Source: an uncultured bacterium
Lineage (GTDB): Bacteria; Bacillota_I; Bacilli_A; Erysipelotrichales; Erysipelotrichaceae
Length of the DNA: 61,035 nucleotides
NCBI GenBank assembly: GCA_903847945.1
Contig: CAINEY010000019.1
Span: forward strand, 1 to 61,035
Direction of reading: 5' to 3'
In this document: one piece after another, positions 40,960 to 49,053 of the stretch
How positions within the stretch are numbered: the stretch's first letter is position 1
How the letters are laid out: every line of letters begins with the position of its first letter
The notes under the pieces: model-generated
What the model saw: the letters and a program-made list of their open reading frames with translations, nothing else
Told to the model about the DNA's origin: nothing
Databases searched by the model: none
Program-made: the position numbers and the translations under genes

Positions 40960-42313
40960 GGGTCAACTCCTCCACGGTTTGTTTGAGTAAGGTCAAGACG
41001 GCATCCGGATGGCTTTTCGCCAAGAGCCCTAAGCCGCTGATGACATAGTGTTTATCCAAGGCGTAATGCGGATCCACAGGCAAGAGGATCTCGGGTTGAG
41101 CCGGATTGTATCGGACCTGACTCAAGATCTCTTGGACATCTTTCGCATGGATCAGCGGACCGCCGATCCCGATGACGGTCTTTAATGGACGAAGGTCCTT
41201 TCCGACTTGAAGATCGATGCGCCCCATCGGGGTGTAGGCGCTCTCCAGTCGTCCGGCATGTCGCTGTGCCGCCAATCGGGCACAGGCCCCAGCCAAACGG
41301 ACATCAAAGTCAGGATTAGCTGCTTGATGGGGATGTAGCGCTAAGGAATGAGCGTAATCCGATAAGCCCTGATCGACACTTTCCACACGGGACAAGTGGT
41401 CAATGACCGAGGCCGCATTGAAGCGAACCCCCAAGTCCCCTTCCACCGTGCGTTTGATGAGCGGATCCGGAAGACCCCGCACCATAGCGTTGTCGGAAAC
41501 CGGTAAACGCTGATGCATCGTGTAGACATCGGTGGTCGCTCCCCCGATATCCACCGCCATGAGATCCCCCCAACCGGGTTGGTTCGGGGTTCCATTGGCT
41601 AGTAAGCTCAGCGCATCCAGCACACTGGAGGGCGTCGGGTATACCACGTTCTCGATGACGGATGCGACCGACGAAAGCCCTTTGGCTTTGACGATGGTAT
41701 CCAGAAACACGGCACGGATGGCTTCGCGGGCCGAATCGACCTGAAGCACCCCGGTCGTCGGCATGACGTTGTCGGAAACACTTACGGTAAATCCGTGCTG
41801 GCGCAAGATCGGTACCGCAACATCGGCAGCGGATTTATTCCCGGCGTAGATGATGGGAAAGCGCGGGGTCAACCGTGACAACGCTTTGGCGTTGGCGATG
41901 ATGACTTCTTGGTTACCGCCGTCGGTTCCGCCCGCCAACAGCAATACATCACATTGAGCCGATTCGATGGCCTCCACTTCCCGTTCGGAGAGCGTAAAGG
42001 AATAGGTCCCCACAAGTTTCGCTCCGGCACTGGTACACGCCAGGGTTGCGGCTTTGAGGGTCAGATCCGGCACTAAGCCAACCGCAATCATCTTCAGTCC
42101 GCCTTTGGCAGAACTGCAGAGTCGGGTAGCGGTCAAGGGATGAGCGGCAATCACGTCTGCCAGCTTTGCCTTGACGGCCTCGATGCCTTCGACGATGTCG
42201 GTTTGAGCCGTGGTCGGTGCTTGGGCATGACCAAGGATCTTGACTTCGTCCGTATCGACGATTAAGCCTTTGGTGAAGGTCGATCCGACATCCAAGAGTA
42301 AATACGTGCCCAT
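40946..42313 (-). CDS. glmL: Glutamate mutase reactivase GlmL (MutL)
   Basis: The 455-residue protein is an actin/Hsp70-fold (ASKHA) ATPase: phosphate loops [15 protein letters not shown] near the N-terminus and [17 protein letters not shown] in the middle, and [13 protein letters not shown] near the C-terminus. GlmL/MutL proteins are thought to reactivate glutamate mutase by exchanging damaged cobalamin. It starts one base inside the glmS stop (TAATG) with only a weak ribosome binding site, so translation is probably coupled. Confidence 0.95.
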   Translation of the reverse strand: MGTYLLLDVGSTFTKGLIVDTDEVKILGHAQAPTTAQTDIVEGIEAVKAKLADVIAAHPLTATRLCSSAKGGLKMIAVGLVPDLTLKAATLACTSAGAKLVGTYSFTLSEREVEAIESAQCDVLLLAGGTDGGNQEVIIANAKALSRLTPRFPIIYAGNKSAADVAVPILRQHGFTVSVSDNVMPTTGVLQVDSAREAIRAVFLDTIVKAKGLSSVASVIENVVYPTPSSVLDALSLLANGTPNQPGWGDLMAVDIGGATTDVYTMHQRLPVSDNAMVRGLPDPLIKRTVEGDLGVRFNAASVIDHLSRVESVDQGLSDYAHSLALHPHQAANPDFDVRLAGACARLAAQRHAGRLESAYTPMGRIDLQVGKDLRPLKTVIGIGGPLIHAKDVQEILSQVRYNPAQPEILLPVDPHYALDKHYVISGLGLLAKSHPDAVLTLLKQTVEELTHDQS

Positions 42314-42729
42314 TAGCCCAAAGCAGCCAGATCGGCCTTTAAATCGGCAATGCCTTGATTAATGTCGGTTCCCGGAGGATACACGCGATCAAAACCCATG
42401 GCTTTGAAGGCTTCTTCGACCGGCTCAAAGTCCGTCTTGCCGACCACCAGATTCCCGCCGGCATAAAGCAGCACCTTCTCGAGACCGGCTTCCTTGAGCA
42501 GATCCCCCATGCCGCGGCAATCCAACTCCCCGTGTCCGTATAAACTGGACACAAAGATCGCCTTGGCATTCGTTTCAATGACCGCATCGACAAATTCCTT
42601 CTGCGACACCATGACGCCCAAATTGACGACATTGAAGCCGGCTTGCGTCAATGCATAGTCGATGATGCGGTTACCGACCGCATGCACATCGGCACCGATC
42701 ACTCCGATGACCACTGTAGTTTTTTCCAT
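42313..42729 (-). CDS. glmS: Glutamate mutase sigma subunit (cobalamin-binding)
   Basis: The 138-residue Rossmann protein carries the B12-binding signature GADVHAVG with the cobalt-ligating His16, then SSLYGHGEL and YAGGNLVVG. The length and His position agree with clostridial GlmS. The start [16 protein letters not shown] at 42729 has AGGGGAAC upstream; the longer frame runs antisense-like into the preceding gene and is discarded. The symbol here means glutamate mutase S, not glucosamine-6-phosphate synthase. Confidence 0.97.
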   Translation of the reverse strand: MEKTTVVIGVIGADVHAVGNRIIDYALTQAGFNVVNLGVMVSQKEFVDAVIETNAKAIFVSSLYGHGELDCRGMGDLLKEAGLEKVLLYAGGNLVVGKTDFEPVEEAFKAMGFDRVYPPGTDINQGIADLKADLAALG

Positions 42730-42736
42730 AGTTCCC

Positions 42737-43657
42737 CTAGTCTCCGAAGTGATTGATGCGATGGATGTCGTGGATGGTTTCTTCGGTGACCATCCCGACC
42801 AGTTCGTAGGTCTTCTTGACCGGATCATAAACGTAATCGTCCAAGAGCCGGAAGTTCTTGATTTCTTGGGTGTGCCGCACATGGATGCGCGGTCCCGTAC
42901 AATGCTGGATGATCGAGGATCCGATGGTGATGTGGGTCGCATCCTTGTAGGTGATTTCCGCATCGGTGGCAATCAACGCGTTCACTTTGGCTTCCAGGTC
43001 CTTGACCGGTATATCGGGTTTCGTGTTAAAGGACAAGATAAAGCCGTGTTTGACATCCCCATGACCATCACAGACGATCCCGTAATCACTCTCTAGGATA
43101 TGCACCAAGAGGTCTTCGGCACTATGGGCCATCCGACGATAGCGCAAGGATTTGTAGACCGTGCCTTTCAAATCATCGGGTTCAGGGCCAAAGAGGTTGG
43201 GTCGAACCACGATCACTTCTTCCCCGATGGCCACCAACAGTTCCCCGTTGATGCCCAACTCGTGATAGATCGAATCGAAGTGTTCCAACACGATGCGCCG
43301 TTCCTGAGCTAAGGCCGCCTTAATGGCATCCACCAGTTCATAGCGTTGCACAAAAGCTAATTCAAAGCGCACATCGAGGTGATAAGTATGCGAACTGAAC
43401 TTGTGCCGTTGCGCATCACGAATCAGCGGTGCCGGGCGTTGATTGATCCCGTCATCGTCATTGGTCAGTTCCAAACCCGGAAACATGCCTTTGATGAGCA
43501 GCGATTTTCCGCTTCCGGCATCCCCGATGATCCCAATCAGTTGATCGGTGGGCAATAAATAGCGTTGGGCAATCTGATGTCCCAAAGCTACCATGCGCTG
43601 ACTGCCTCGCGGGGCAAAAAACGTCGCATACCGCAATGGTTCATGAAACGACAGCAT
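42737..43657 (-). CDS. P-loop protein with AlaRS second-additional-domain-like region, first gene of glm operon
   Basis: The 306-residue protein has a Walker A motif ([16 protein letters not shown], about residues 42-57) followed by [16 protein letters not shown]. Its C-terminal part (about 175-290) holds His/Cys positions like the second additional domain of alanyl-tRNA synthetase ([19 protein letters not shown]). Proteins of this type are annotated only by that domain and recur beside glutamate mutase genes. No reaction is known; kinase, chaperone for the mutase or a sensing role are all possible. GGAGGAAAAC precedes the ATG, and glmS starts seven bases after the stop. Confidence 0.75.
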   Translation of the reverse strand: MLSFHEPLRYATFFAPRGSQRMVALGHQIAQRYLLPTDQLIGIIGDAGSGKSLLIKGMFPGLELTNDDDGINQRPAPLIRDAQRHKFSSHTYHLDVRFELAFVQRYELVDAIKAALAQERRIVLEHFDSIYHELGINGELLVAIGEEVIVVRPNLFGPEPDDLKGTVYKSLRYRRMAHSAEDLLVHILESDYGIVCDGHGDVKHGFILSFNTKPDIPVKDLEAKVNALIATDAEITYKDATHITIGSSIIQHCTGPRIHVRHTQEIKNFRLLDDYVYDPVKKTYELVGMVTEETIHDIHRINHFGD

Positions 43658-43681
43658 GTTTTCCTCCAGATAAGATCACGT

Positions 43682-43703
43682 AAAAACGCGATGAATCATC
43701 GCG
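43682..43703 (-). terminator. Hairpin with T run upstream of the glm operon
   Basis: A perfect inverted repeat, CGCGATGA and TCATCGCG around one base (43687-43703), is followed on the minus strand by five T and an A. It lies 25 bp before the first glm gene and about 110 bp after the malic enzyme stop. It could end the fumarase-malic enzyme transcript or attenuate the glm transcript. Confidence 0.6.
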
Positions 43704-43771
43704 CAGGTGGTTAAAGTGATCGGGCTTGATACTCAATGGGTTCATAGACGACAGCGAGTTCTGTCTTCTTA

Positions 43772-43800
43772 AGTTTACCATGTAAAGCGCTTTCAGGAAA
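43772..43800 (-). promoter_or_regulatory. Candidate glm promoter with cre-like site
   Basis: On the minus strand TTTCCT (43795-43800) and TAAACT (43772-43777) are 17 bp apart; between them is TGAAAGCGCTTTACA (43781-43795), which matches 12 of 14 positions of the catabolite-response element bound by CcpA. If real, CcpA would repress the operon when sugar is available. Both hexamers are weak. Confidence 0.4.
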
Positions 43801-43812
43801 CCCACTTCGGGT

Positions 43813-44979
43813 TCACTTCGTTGAAACTTCGTTGGCAGCGTGGGCGACAGCCAAGGCTACCGTTTCAGCGACTCGCGGATCCAAGGCGCCTGGTAAGATC
43901 ATTGTAGGGCTCAGGTCATCTCCCACTAGATTAGCCAGGGCATCCACGGCCGCCTGCATCATCGCCGGGGTGATGCGTTTGGCTTGAACCGATAAAGCGC
44001 CTTTAAAGAGTCCCGGAAATGCCAGGACATTATTGACCTGATTGGGTCGATCGGATCGTCCGGTCGCTGCGATCGCTGCACCACCCCGGATCGCCTCATC
44101 GTAACTGATTTCCGGTGTTGGATTAGCCAACGCAAATACGATCGGATCCTGTACCATCGATCCCACCATGGCTTCACTGACCAGGTTGGGCGCAGAGACC
44201 CCGATGAACACATCGGATCCTTTGAGGGCATCAGCCAGGGATCCAAAACGTGGAGTTGAGGGAATCAAAGTTAATAGTTCTTTTTGAAGGAAGTCCAGCG
44301 ACTCCCGATCGGCGTGCAGTTGTCCGGCCTTGTCAAACACCGTCAAATGACGAGCCCCTAACCCGTGCAGCATCTTGACGATGGCACTGCCGGCTGCCCC
44401 GGCACCGCTGATGACAAGACGCACCTGACTCAAGTCTTTGTGGACCAGTTTCAAGGCGTTGCGTAAGGCTGCACTGACCACGATGGCGGTTCCGTGCTGG
44501 TCATCGTGAAAGACCGGGATATCCAAGGCTTCCACCAAAGCGCGTTCGATTTCGACGCAACGTGGTGCACTGATGTCTTCGAGATTAATCCCGCCAAAGG
44601 CTGGAGCGAGGGCTTTGATCGTGGTGATCAAGGTTTGCGGATCCTGAGTATCCAGGGCAATCGGCACGGCATCCATATCCCCAAACGCTTTGAACAAGGC
44701 ACACTTCCCTTCCATGACCGGTAAACTGGCCAAAGGACCGATATTGCCTAAACCTAAAACGGCACTCCCATCCGTAATCACGGCAACCGTATGCCCCTTC
44801 CCCGTGTAGGTAAAGACGGCTTGCGGATCCTTGGCGATCGCGACGCACGGGGCAGCAACCCCGGGCGTATACGCCAAACTCAATTCCGCTTTGGTGGAGA
44901 CCGGTGAAACGACCTGGGTGCGCAATTTTCCGCGCCAAGCGGCATGCGCATTCAGTGCTTTCTCATCGTGTTCAGTCAT
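43813..44979 (-). CDS. Malic enzyme (NAD(P)-dependent malate dehydrogenase, decarboxylating)
   Basis: The 388-residue short-form malic enzyme converts malate to pyruvate and CO2. It has SLAYTPGVAAPCVAIA with the catalytic Tyr, VITDGSAVLGLGNIGPLASLPVMEGK, INLEDISAPRCVEIE and FHDDQHGTAIV metal sites, and the nucleotide loop VISGAGAAGSAIVKML. Its ATG is inside the end of the fumarase beta gene (8-base overlap). With the fumarase it would take fumarate to pyruvate. A weak alternative is use on citramalate-like acids, for which I see no evidence. Confidence 0.95.
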   Translation of the reverse strand: MTEHDEKALNAHAAWRGKLRTQVVSPVSTKAELSLAYTPGVAAPCVAIAKDPQAVFTYTGKGHTVAVITDGSAVLGLGNIGPLASLPVMEGKCALFKAFGDMDAVPIALDTQDPQTLITTIKALAPAFGGINLEDISAPRCVEIERALVEALDIPVFHDDQHGTAIVVSAALRNALKLVHKDLSQVRLVISGAGAAGSAIVKMLHGLGARHLTVFDKAGQLHADRESLDFLQKELLTLIPSTPRFGSLADALKGSDVFIGVSAPNLVSEAMVGSMVQDPIVFALANPTPEISYDEAIRGGAAIAATGRSDRPNQVNNVLAFPGLFKGALSVQAKRITPAMMQAAVDALANLVGDDLSPTMILPGALDPRVAETVALAVAHAANEVSTK

Positions 44980-45535
44980 GGGAATCCTTTCGATACAGGG
45001 CTTGTTGGGAGGTGTATAGGTTGTTGCCGAAACAGTCGATGGTCACGATCGCCGGAAAGTCGTTCACGGTAAAACGATGAATGGCTTCGGTACCCAAATC
45101 CGCATAGGCAATAACGTCACTGGCGATGATACTTTCTGAGATAAGCGCACCTAATCCTCCAATGGCGGTAAAATAGACCGCATGATTGCGAACGAGAGCC
45201 TCGATAACCGCTGAGCTGCGATCGCCTTTTCCGATGATTCCTTTCAAGCCATAATCCAAAAGAGCCGGAGTAAAAGGATCCATCCGATAACTGGAGGTGG
45301 GACCCGCTGATCCGACGACCTGTCCGGGTTGGGCCGGGGTCGGTCCGACGTAGTACACCGTGTGTCCTTTAAAATCAACCGGTAAAGGTTCCTTGCGATT
45401 CAAGGCTTCAAACAACCGCGCATGGGCGGCATCCCGCGCCGTGTACAGTACACCATTCAGGTGAACCAGATCACCGGCGTGTAATGTCGAGATGACCTCA
45501 TCGGTCAAGGGTAATGTGATGTTCTTGGCGTTCAT
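44972..45535 (-). CDS. Class I fumarate hydratase family, beta subunit
   Basis: The 187-residue protein matches the C-terminal domain of two-subunit class I fumarases and L-tartrate dehydratases: HLNGVLYTARDAAHARL, VYYVGPTPAQPGQVVGSAGPTSSYRMD (partial motif GPTSSYRMD) and GIIGKGDRSSAV. With the alpha subunit it would hydrate fumarate, or mesaconate in organisms with the methylaspartate pathway. ATG overlaps the alpha stop (ATGA). Confidence 0.93.
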   Translation of the reverse strand: MNAKNITLPLTDEVISTLHAGDLVHLNGVLYTARDAAHARLFEALNRKEPLPVDFKGHTVYYVGPTPAQPGQVVGSAGPTSSYRMDPFTPALLDYGLKGIIGKGDRSSAVIEALVRNHAVYFTAIGGLGALISESIIASDVIAYADLGTEAIHRFTVNDFPAIVTIDCFGNNLYTSQQALYRKDSHD

Positions 45536-46377
45536 ACGATGGCCTTGGCATGCCGGGAGGCATGGCAGCTGATGTTGACGGCAACAGGAATCGACGCGAT
45601 GTGAGTAGGATACGTCTCGATATTGATGGCTAAAGCCGTGGTAGTTCCACCCAAACCAGCCGGTCCCAAACCTAGAGCATTGGCTTCCACCAAGAGTTCT
45701 TTCTCAAGTTCTGTATACTTTGGATCGGATGTCGGATGATCGGTTGATCGCAGCACGGCCTTCTTCGCCAACAGGGCCGCCATTTCAAATGTTCCACCGA
45801 TTCCCACCCCCACGATCATGGGGGGACAGGCATTGGGACCGGCTTTTTGGATTGTGTCCAGGATAAAGCGCTTGACACCGTCTACTCCAACCGACGGGGC
45901 AAACAGTTTTAAGGCACTCATGTTTTCACTGCCGAAGCCTTTGGGCATCACTTCGAGTTCTACCCGATCGCCGCTCACCAGTTCCAAATGAATGACTGCC
46001 GGGGTATTGTCTTTCGTATTGAGTCGCGCATACAACGGATCACTGATCACGGATTTACGCAGATAGCCGTCGCGATAGGCTTGTCGGACGCCTTCGTGAA
46101 TGGCGTCGTTGAGATCGCCGTCCACCAGGTGCACATCTTGACCCAACTTCACAAAGACTACCGACATGCCGGTATCCTGACAGATGGGCCTGTGTTTTTC
46201 TTTAGCGACCTGATCGTTTTCTATGATTTGAGCCAAAACGCTCTTGCCTAAGGGCGAGGCTTCGCTTACGACATGACGCTGCAGGGCGCTGAGCATCGAC
46301 GATCCAATGTCGACATTGGCTTCCATAAACAAGGTTTTAACCGTTTGGGTGATAACGGAAACGCTGAGAGTTCGCAT
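45532..46377 (-). CDS. Class I fumarate hydratase family, alpha subunit
   Basis: The 281-residue protein is the iron-sulfur subunit of a two-subunit fumarase-type hydratase. Three cysteines for the [4Fe-4S] cluster are visible in RPICQDTGMSVVF, GPNACPPMIVGVGIGG and VNISCHASRHAKA. Substrate could be fumarate, mesaconate or tartrate; the methylaspartate operon next door makes mesaconate a serious candidate. AAGGAG precedes the ATG. It starts a three-gene unit with the beta subunit and malic enzyme. Confidence 0.93.
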   Translation of the reverse strand: MRTLSVSVITQTVKTLFMEANVDIGSSMLSALQRHVVSEASPLGKSVLAQIIENDQVAKEKHRPICQDTGMSVVFVKLGQDVHLVDGDLNDAIHEGVRQAYRDGYLRKSVISDPLYARLNTKDNTPAVIHLELVSGDRVELEVMPKGFGSENMSALKLFAPSVGVDGVKRFILDTIQKAGPNACPPMIVGVGIGGTFEMAALLAKKAVLRSTDHPTSDPKYTELEKELLVEANALGLGPAGLGGTTTALAINIETYPTHIASIPVAVNISCHASRHAKAIV

Positions 46378-46400
46378 AAGGCTCCTTGAAGGTTGTCTTT

Positions 46401-46406
46401 ATTGTA
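46401..46406 (-). promoter_or_regulatory. -10 box of the fumarase-malic enzyme unit
   Basis: TACAAT on the minus strand, 23 bp before the alpha subunit ATG. A weak TGTATT lies 17 bp upstream. Confidence 0.4.
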
Positions 46407-46464
46407 GCACGCACTTCCTTAGGAATACACCCTTCCCCTAAGTCACCTTTTCAGGCATAATTAA

Positions 46465-46740
46465 ATGGTGAACTCACATAACCCTTACGCTCACCTGGAT
46501 GATGTCATTGACGCCCTCAAAAGGGGTGAAACCGTGCTGATCCAAAGTCCGATCAAGACCCGTTTTCGTCTAGATAACGAACGAATCCGCGTCAATCAAA
46601 CCCATTTTCAAACCATGATCGATTGGATCACATTTGAGGATCTCTATGGCTTAGCGGTCTTCTATCCCGTGGAAGCCTCCAAAGAATCCGACATCGATCC
46701 GTTGAAAGACACGGAATACTACGCTTTCAAACACAAATGA
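46465..46740 (+). CDS. Uncharacterised 91-residue protein
   Basis: I do not recognise a family. The protein is soluble and mixed in charge, with DDVIDALKRGETVLIQSPIK followed by TRFRLDNERIRV and an acidic C-terminal third (EASKESDIDPLKDTEYYAF). A CATAAT box lies only three bases before the ATG (GTG is the next codon), and no Shine-Dalgarno is seen, so it may be leaderless. Its TGA is directly followed by the convergent MATE stop, giving TGATCA with no gap. Codon use is like neighbouring genes, so it is probably real. Confidence 0.65.
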   Translation: MVNSHNPYAHLDDVIDALKRGETVLIQSPIKTRFRLDNERIRVNQTHFQTMIDWITFEDLYGLAVFYPVEASKESDIDPLKDTEYYAFKHK

Positions 46741-48129
46741 TCATTCTCCCAACACGTCGTTTTGAGCCCCGGTATTCACAGGTACCGGGATGTTTTCCAA
46801 TTCTTTGAGTGCCTTTAAAAACACGATCAAGGTCAACACAGCAGCTAAACCATCCGCAATGGGAGCCGCATACAGGATCCCCTGTAGGCCATAGAGCATC
46901 GGCAAGATCAGTACGGCCGGAATCAGAATCAGGACTTGACGGGTCAGGGTCAGCACCATGGCCGTTTTATAACGTCCGATGGCTTGGAAGAAGTTGGCAC
47001 CCAAGATCTGAAATCCCACGACCGGCAACATCAAAAACCAGGTGCTTAAGGCTGGAACCGTAAACGCCATCAATGCGGCATCGCGGTTAAACAAGGCCAC
47101 CAAGAGCGACGGAAAGAAACGAGTCACCAGAAACCCAGTCCCCACGATCACCGTGGCGATGCCCATGGCTTTCAAAATGGCTTCTCGTACGCGTTGGATT
47201 TGGTGTGCCCCGAAGTTGAAACTGACGATGGGTTGAACCCCTTGGTTAAGACCAATGACCGGCATGACCAGGAAAGTTTGAACACTGTTGATGACGCCCA
47301 TTCCGGAGATCGCCAAATCTCCGCCATAGGTCAACAGTGATTTATTGAGGACGGTGTTGAGAACACTGCTGGCCAGTTGAAGTAAAAATCCCGGTAAACC
47401 TAACGCAGCGATCTGTTGGATCAAGGCGGGTTGGATGCGTAAATTAACTTTGTGCAAGTGATGATGACTGCGTTTACCGATAAAGTAAAGCACCACCCAG
47501 GTTGCTGAAACGGCTTGAGCCAAAATGGTGGCCCAGGCAGCCCCGGCCATCCCCCACCCAAACCCATAAATAAACACCGGATCCAGCACAATGTTGATGC
47601 CGGCCCCGATAAACATCGTCATCATGGCGATTTTCGGACTGCCATCGGCACGGACAAAATGATTCATGCCCAGACTGACGATCTGAAAGACAGAACCCAA
47701 GAAAATGACGCGCAGGTAATCCGCCGCATACGGCAAGACCGTTTCCGAAGCACCAAAGAGTTGCAGGATCGGATTGAGGAACACTTCCCCAAAGATCGTA
47801 TACGACAAACCGGTCACCACCAGCAAGACAAGTGCATTGCCCAGAACCTGCTCGGCTTCCTGGGGTTTCTTTTGACCCAGTCGGATCGCAAAAAGCGTCG
47901 CTCCACCGACCCCAAACAAGACACCGATGGCCAACTGAATCAGCATGAGCGGAAAACTGACCGTGATCCCTGCCAATCCGTTGGGCCCTAAATCGGCCGC
48001 ATTACCGATGTAGATGCGATCGACGATGTTGTAGGTGGCACTGACCACCATCCCGATAATCGCCGGAACGGAGAATTTAAGAATGAGGGTTCCGATTTTT
48101 TCGGAACCCAAAGGGTTGTGATGCGTCAT
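46741..48129 (-). CDS. MATE family efflux transporter
   Basis: The 462-residue membrane protein has twelve hydrophobic segments in two repeats and the family start LGSEKIGTLILKFSVPAIIG, with ATYNIVDRIYIGN and the repeat signature LGLPGFLLQLASSVLNTVLN. MATE proteins export cationic drugs or metabolites using Na+ or H+ gradients. GGAGA precedes the ATG. No regulator is adjacent, so the substrate cannot be inferred. Confidence 0.93.
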   Translation of the reverse strand: MTHHNPLGSEKIGTLILKFSVPAIIGMVVSATYNIVDRIYIGNAADLGPNGLAGITVSFPLMLIQLAIGVLFGVGGATLFAIRLGQKKPQEAEQVLGNALVLLVVTGLSYTIFGEVFLNPILQLFGASETVLPYAADYLRVIFLGSVFQIVSLGMNHFVRADGSPKIAMMTMFIGAGINIVLDPVFIYGFGWGMAGAAWATILAQAVSATWVVLYFIGKRSHHHLHKVNLRIQPALIQQIAALGLPGFLLQLASSVLNTVLNKSLLTYGGDLAISGMGVINSVQTFLVMPVIGLNQGVQPIVSFNFGAHQIQRVREAILKAMGIATVIVGTGFLVTRFFPSLLVALFNRDAALMAFTVPALSTWFLMLPVVGFQILGANFFQAIGRYKTAMVLTLTRQVLILIPAVLILPMLYGLQGILYAAPIADGLAAVLTLIVFLKALKELENIPVPVNTGAQNDVLGE

Positions 48130-48139
48130 GGTTTCTCCG

Positions 48140-49051
48140 TTAAGGGGTGGTAGTGATGAGGCTATCCAACAGTTCGCTCAGTTTATGAGCCCCCTGTTGA
48201 TTCAAGTGATCGGCATCGTAGAAATCACCGAGTTCAAAGCGATCGTCACTCAACAAATCTAGAACCGTGACCAACGCGTTGGATTCAGCTAATCCTTGAA
48301 TAATCTCCCGGGTCTTCGTCATCTGCGCAGCGCTGATCCGTTCAACATAAGCGGCTGTTGCCGGTGGAATCAGCAAAATCACCCGTTGCCCCTTGGCGGT
48401 TACTGAAGCAACAAACTCAGTCAATGCTTGAGTTTGCTGTTCAAGGGCTGACCAATCCGAATACGTGTGACGGGAAGCCGCCAAAATGGCACTTTCCGTG
48501 AAATCCAGCGTGGTTGAAGCCGGTTTGGCTTGGAAACCGAAATCGTTGATCCAAATGGGATTCTGATTCGACACGTAGTAACGCCATAGTTTCAATGCAC
48601 TGGTTTTAAAGGCATTGCTGAAGAGCTCCGTTTGATTCTCCAAACTCCAAGGTAGCTTTAGGTCATAATACATCGCATAGTTGGCCAAACGCCATTGCTC
48701 CAAGCCGGTTGCCAAGGTGGAGAAAAGCGAGAAGGACGAAACCGTGATGACCACCGTGGATAGATTTGGTAACTGCGGCGCAAAACGCTGATAAAGGCGG
48801 TAATCCAAGTCAATGCTTTGCGAAGGATGAGCCAGATTATACCCTTCAATGCTCATCACGGAAGGATCGATCCCATACAAGGTGTGGGAACTGCCGAAAA
48901 ATAGCACTTCAAGAGACTCGGCTTTATCGATGACAGCCTTGGCTTTGGTGGCGTAATCATTGGGAATGGACCGCAAAGCACCTTCAGCCAATCCACCGGC
49001 CAAGACAATGGGTAAGAGAAACAACATCAGTTTGGTGAGGAAATTTTTCAT
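48140..49051 (-). CDS. Membrane-anchored SGNH-hydrolase-like protein, partner of MBOAT
   Basis: The 303-residue protein has one N-terminal membrane anchor or signal (MKNFLTKLMLFLLPIVLAGG) and an extracellular SGNH-like fold: FFGSSHTLYGIDP contains the nucleophile Ser region, and DADHLNQQGAHKLSE has the DxxH pair. Such DltD/AlgJ/PatB-like proteins act with MBOAT acyltransferases to O-acetylate or otherwise acylate wall polymers. The start at 49051 is two bases after the MBOAT stop; the longer frame has no support. No clear ribosome binding site, so coupled translation is likely. Confidence 0.8.
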   Translation of the reverse strand: MKNFLTKLMLFLLPIVLAGGLAEGALRSIPNDYATKAKAVIDKAESLEVLFFGSSHTLYGIDPSVMSIEGYNLAHPSQSIDLDYRLYQRFAPQLPNLSTVVITVSSFSLFSTLATGLEQWRLANYAMYYDLKLPWSLENQTELFSNAFKTSALKLWRYYVSNQNPIWINDFGFQAKPASTTLDFTESAILAASRHTYSDWSALEQQTQALTEFVASVTAKGQRVILLIPPATAAYVERISAAQMTKTREIIQGLAESNALVTVLDLLSDDRFELGDFYDADHLNQQGAHKLSELLDSLITTTP

Positions 49052-49053
49052 AG

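Noticed and set aside
43658-43812. Cobalamin riboswitch before the B12-dependent mutase operon
   Set aside because: The gap is only about 150 bases and I do not see the B12-box or the multi-helix core; only a simple hairpin and a cre-like site are visible.
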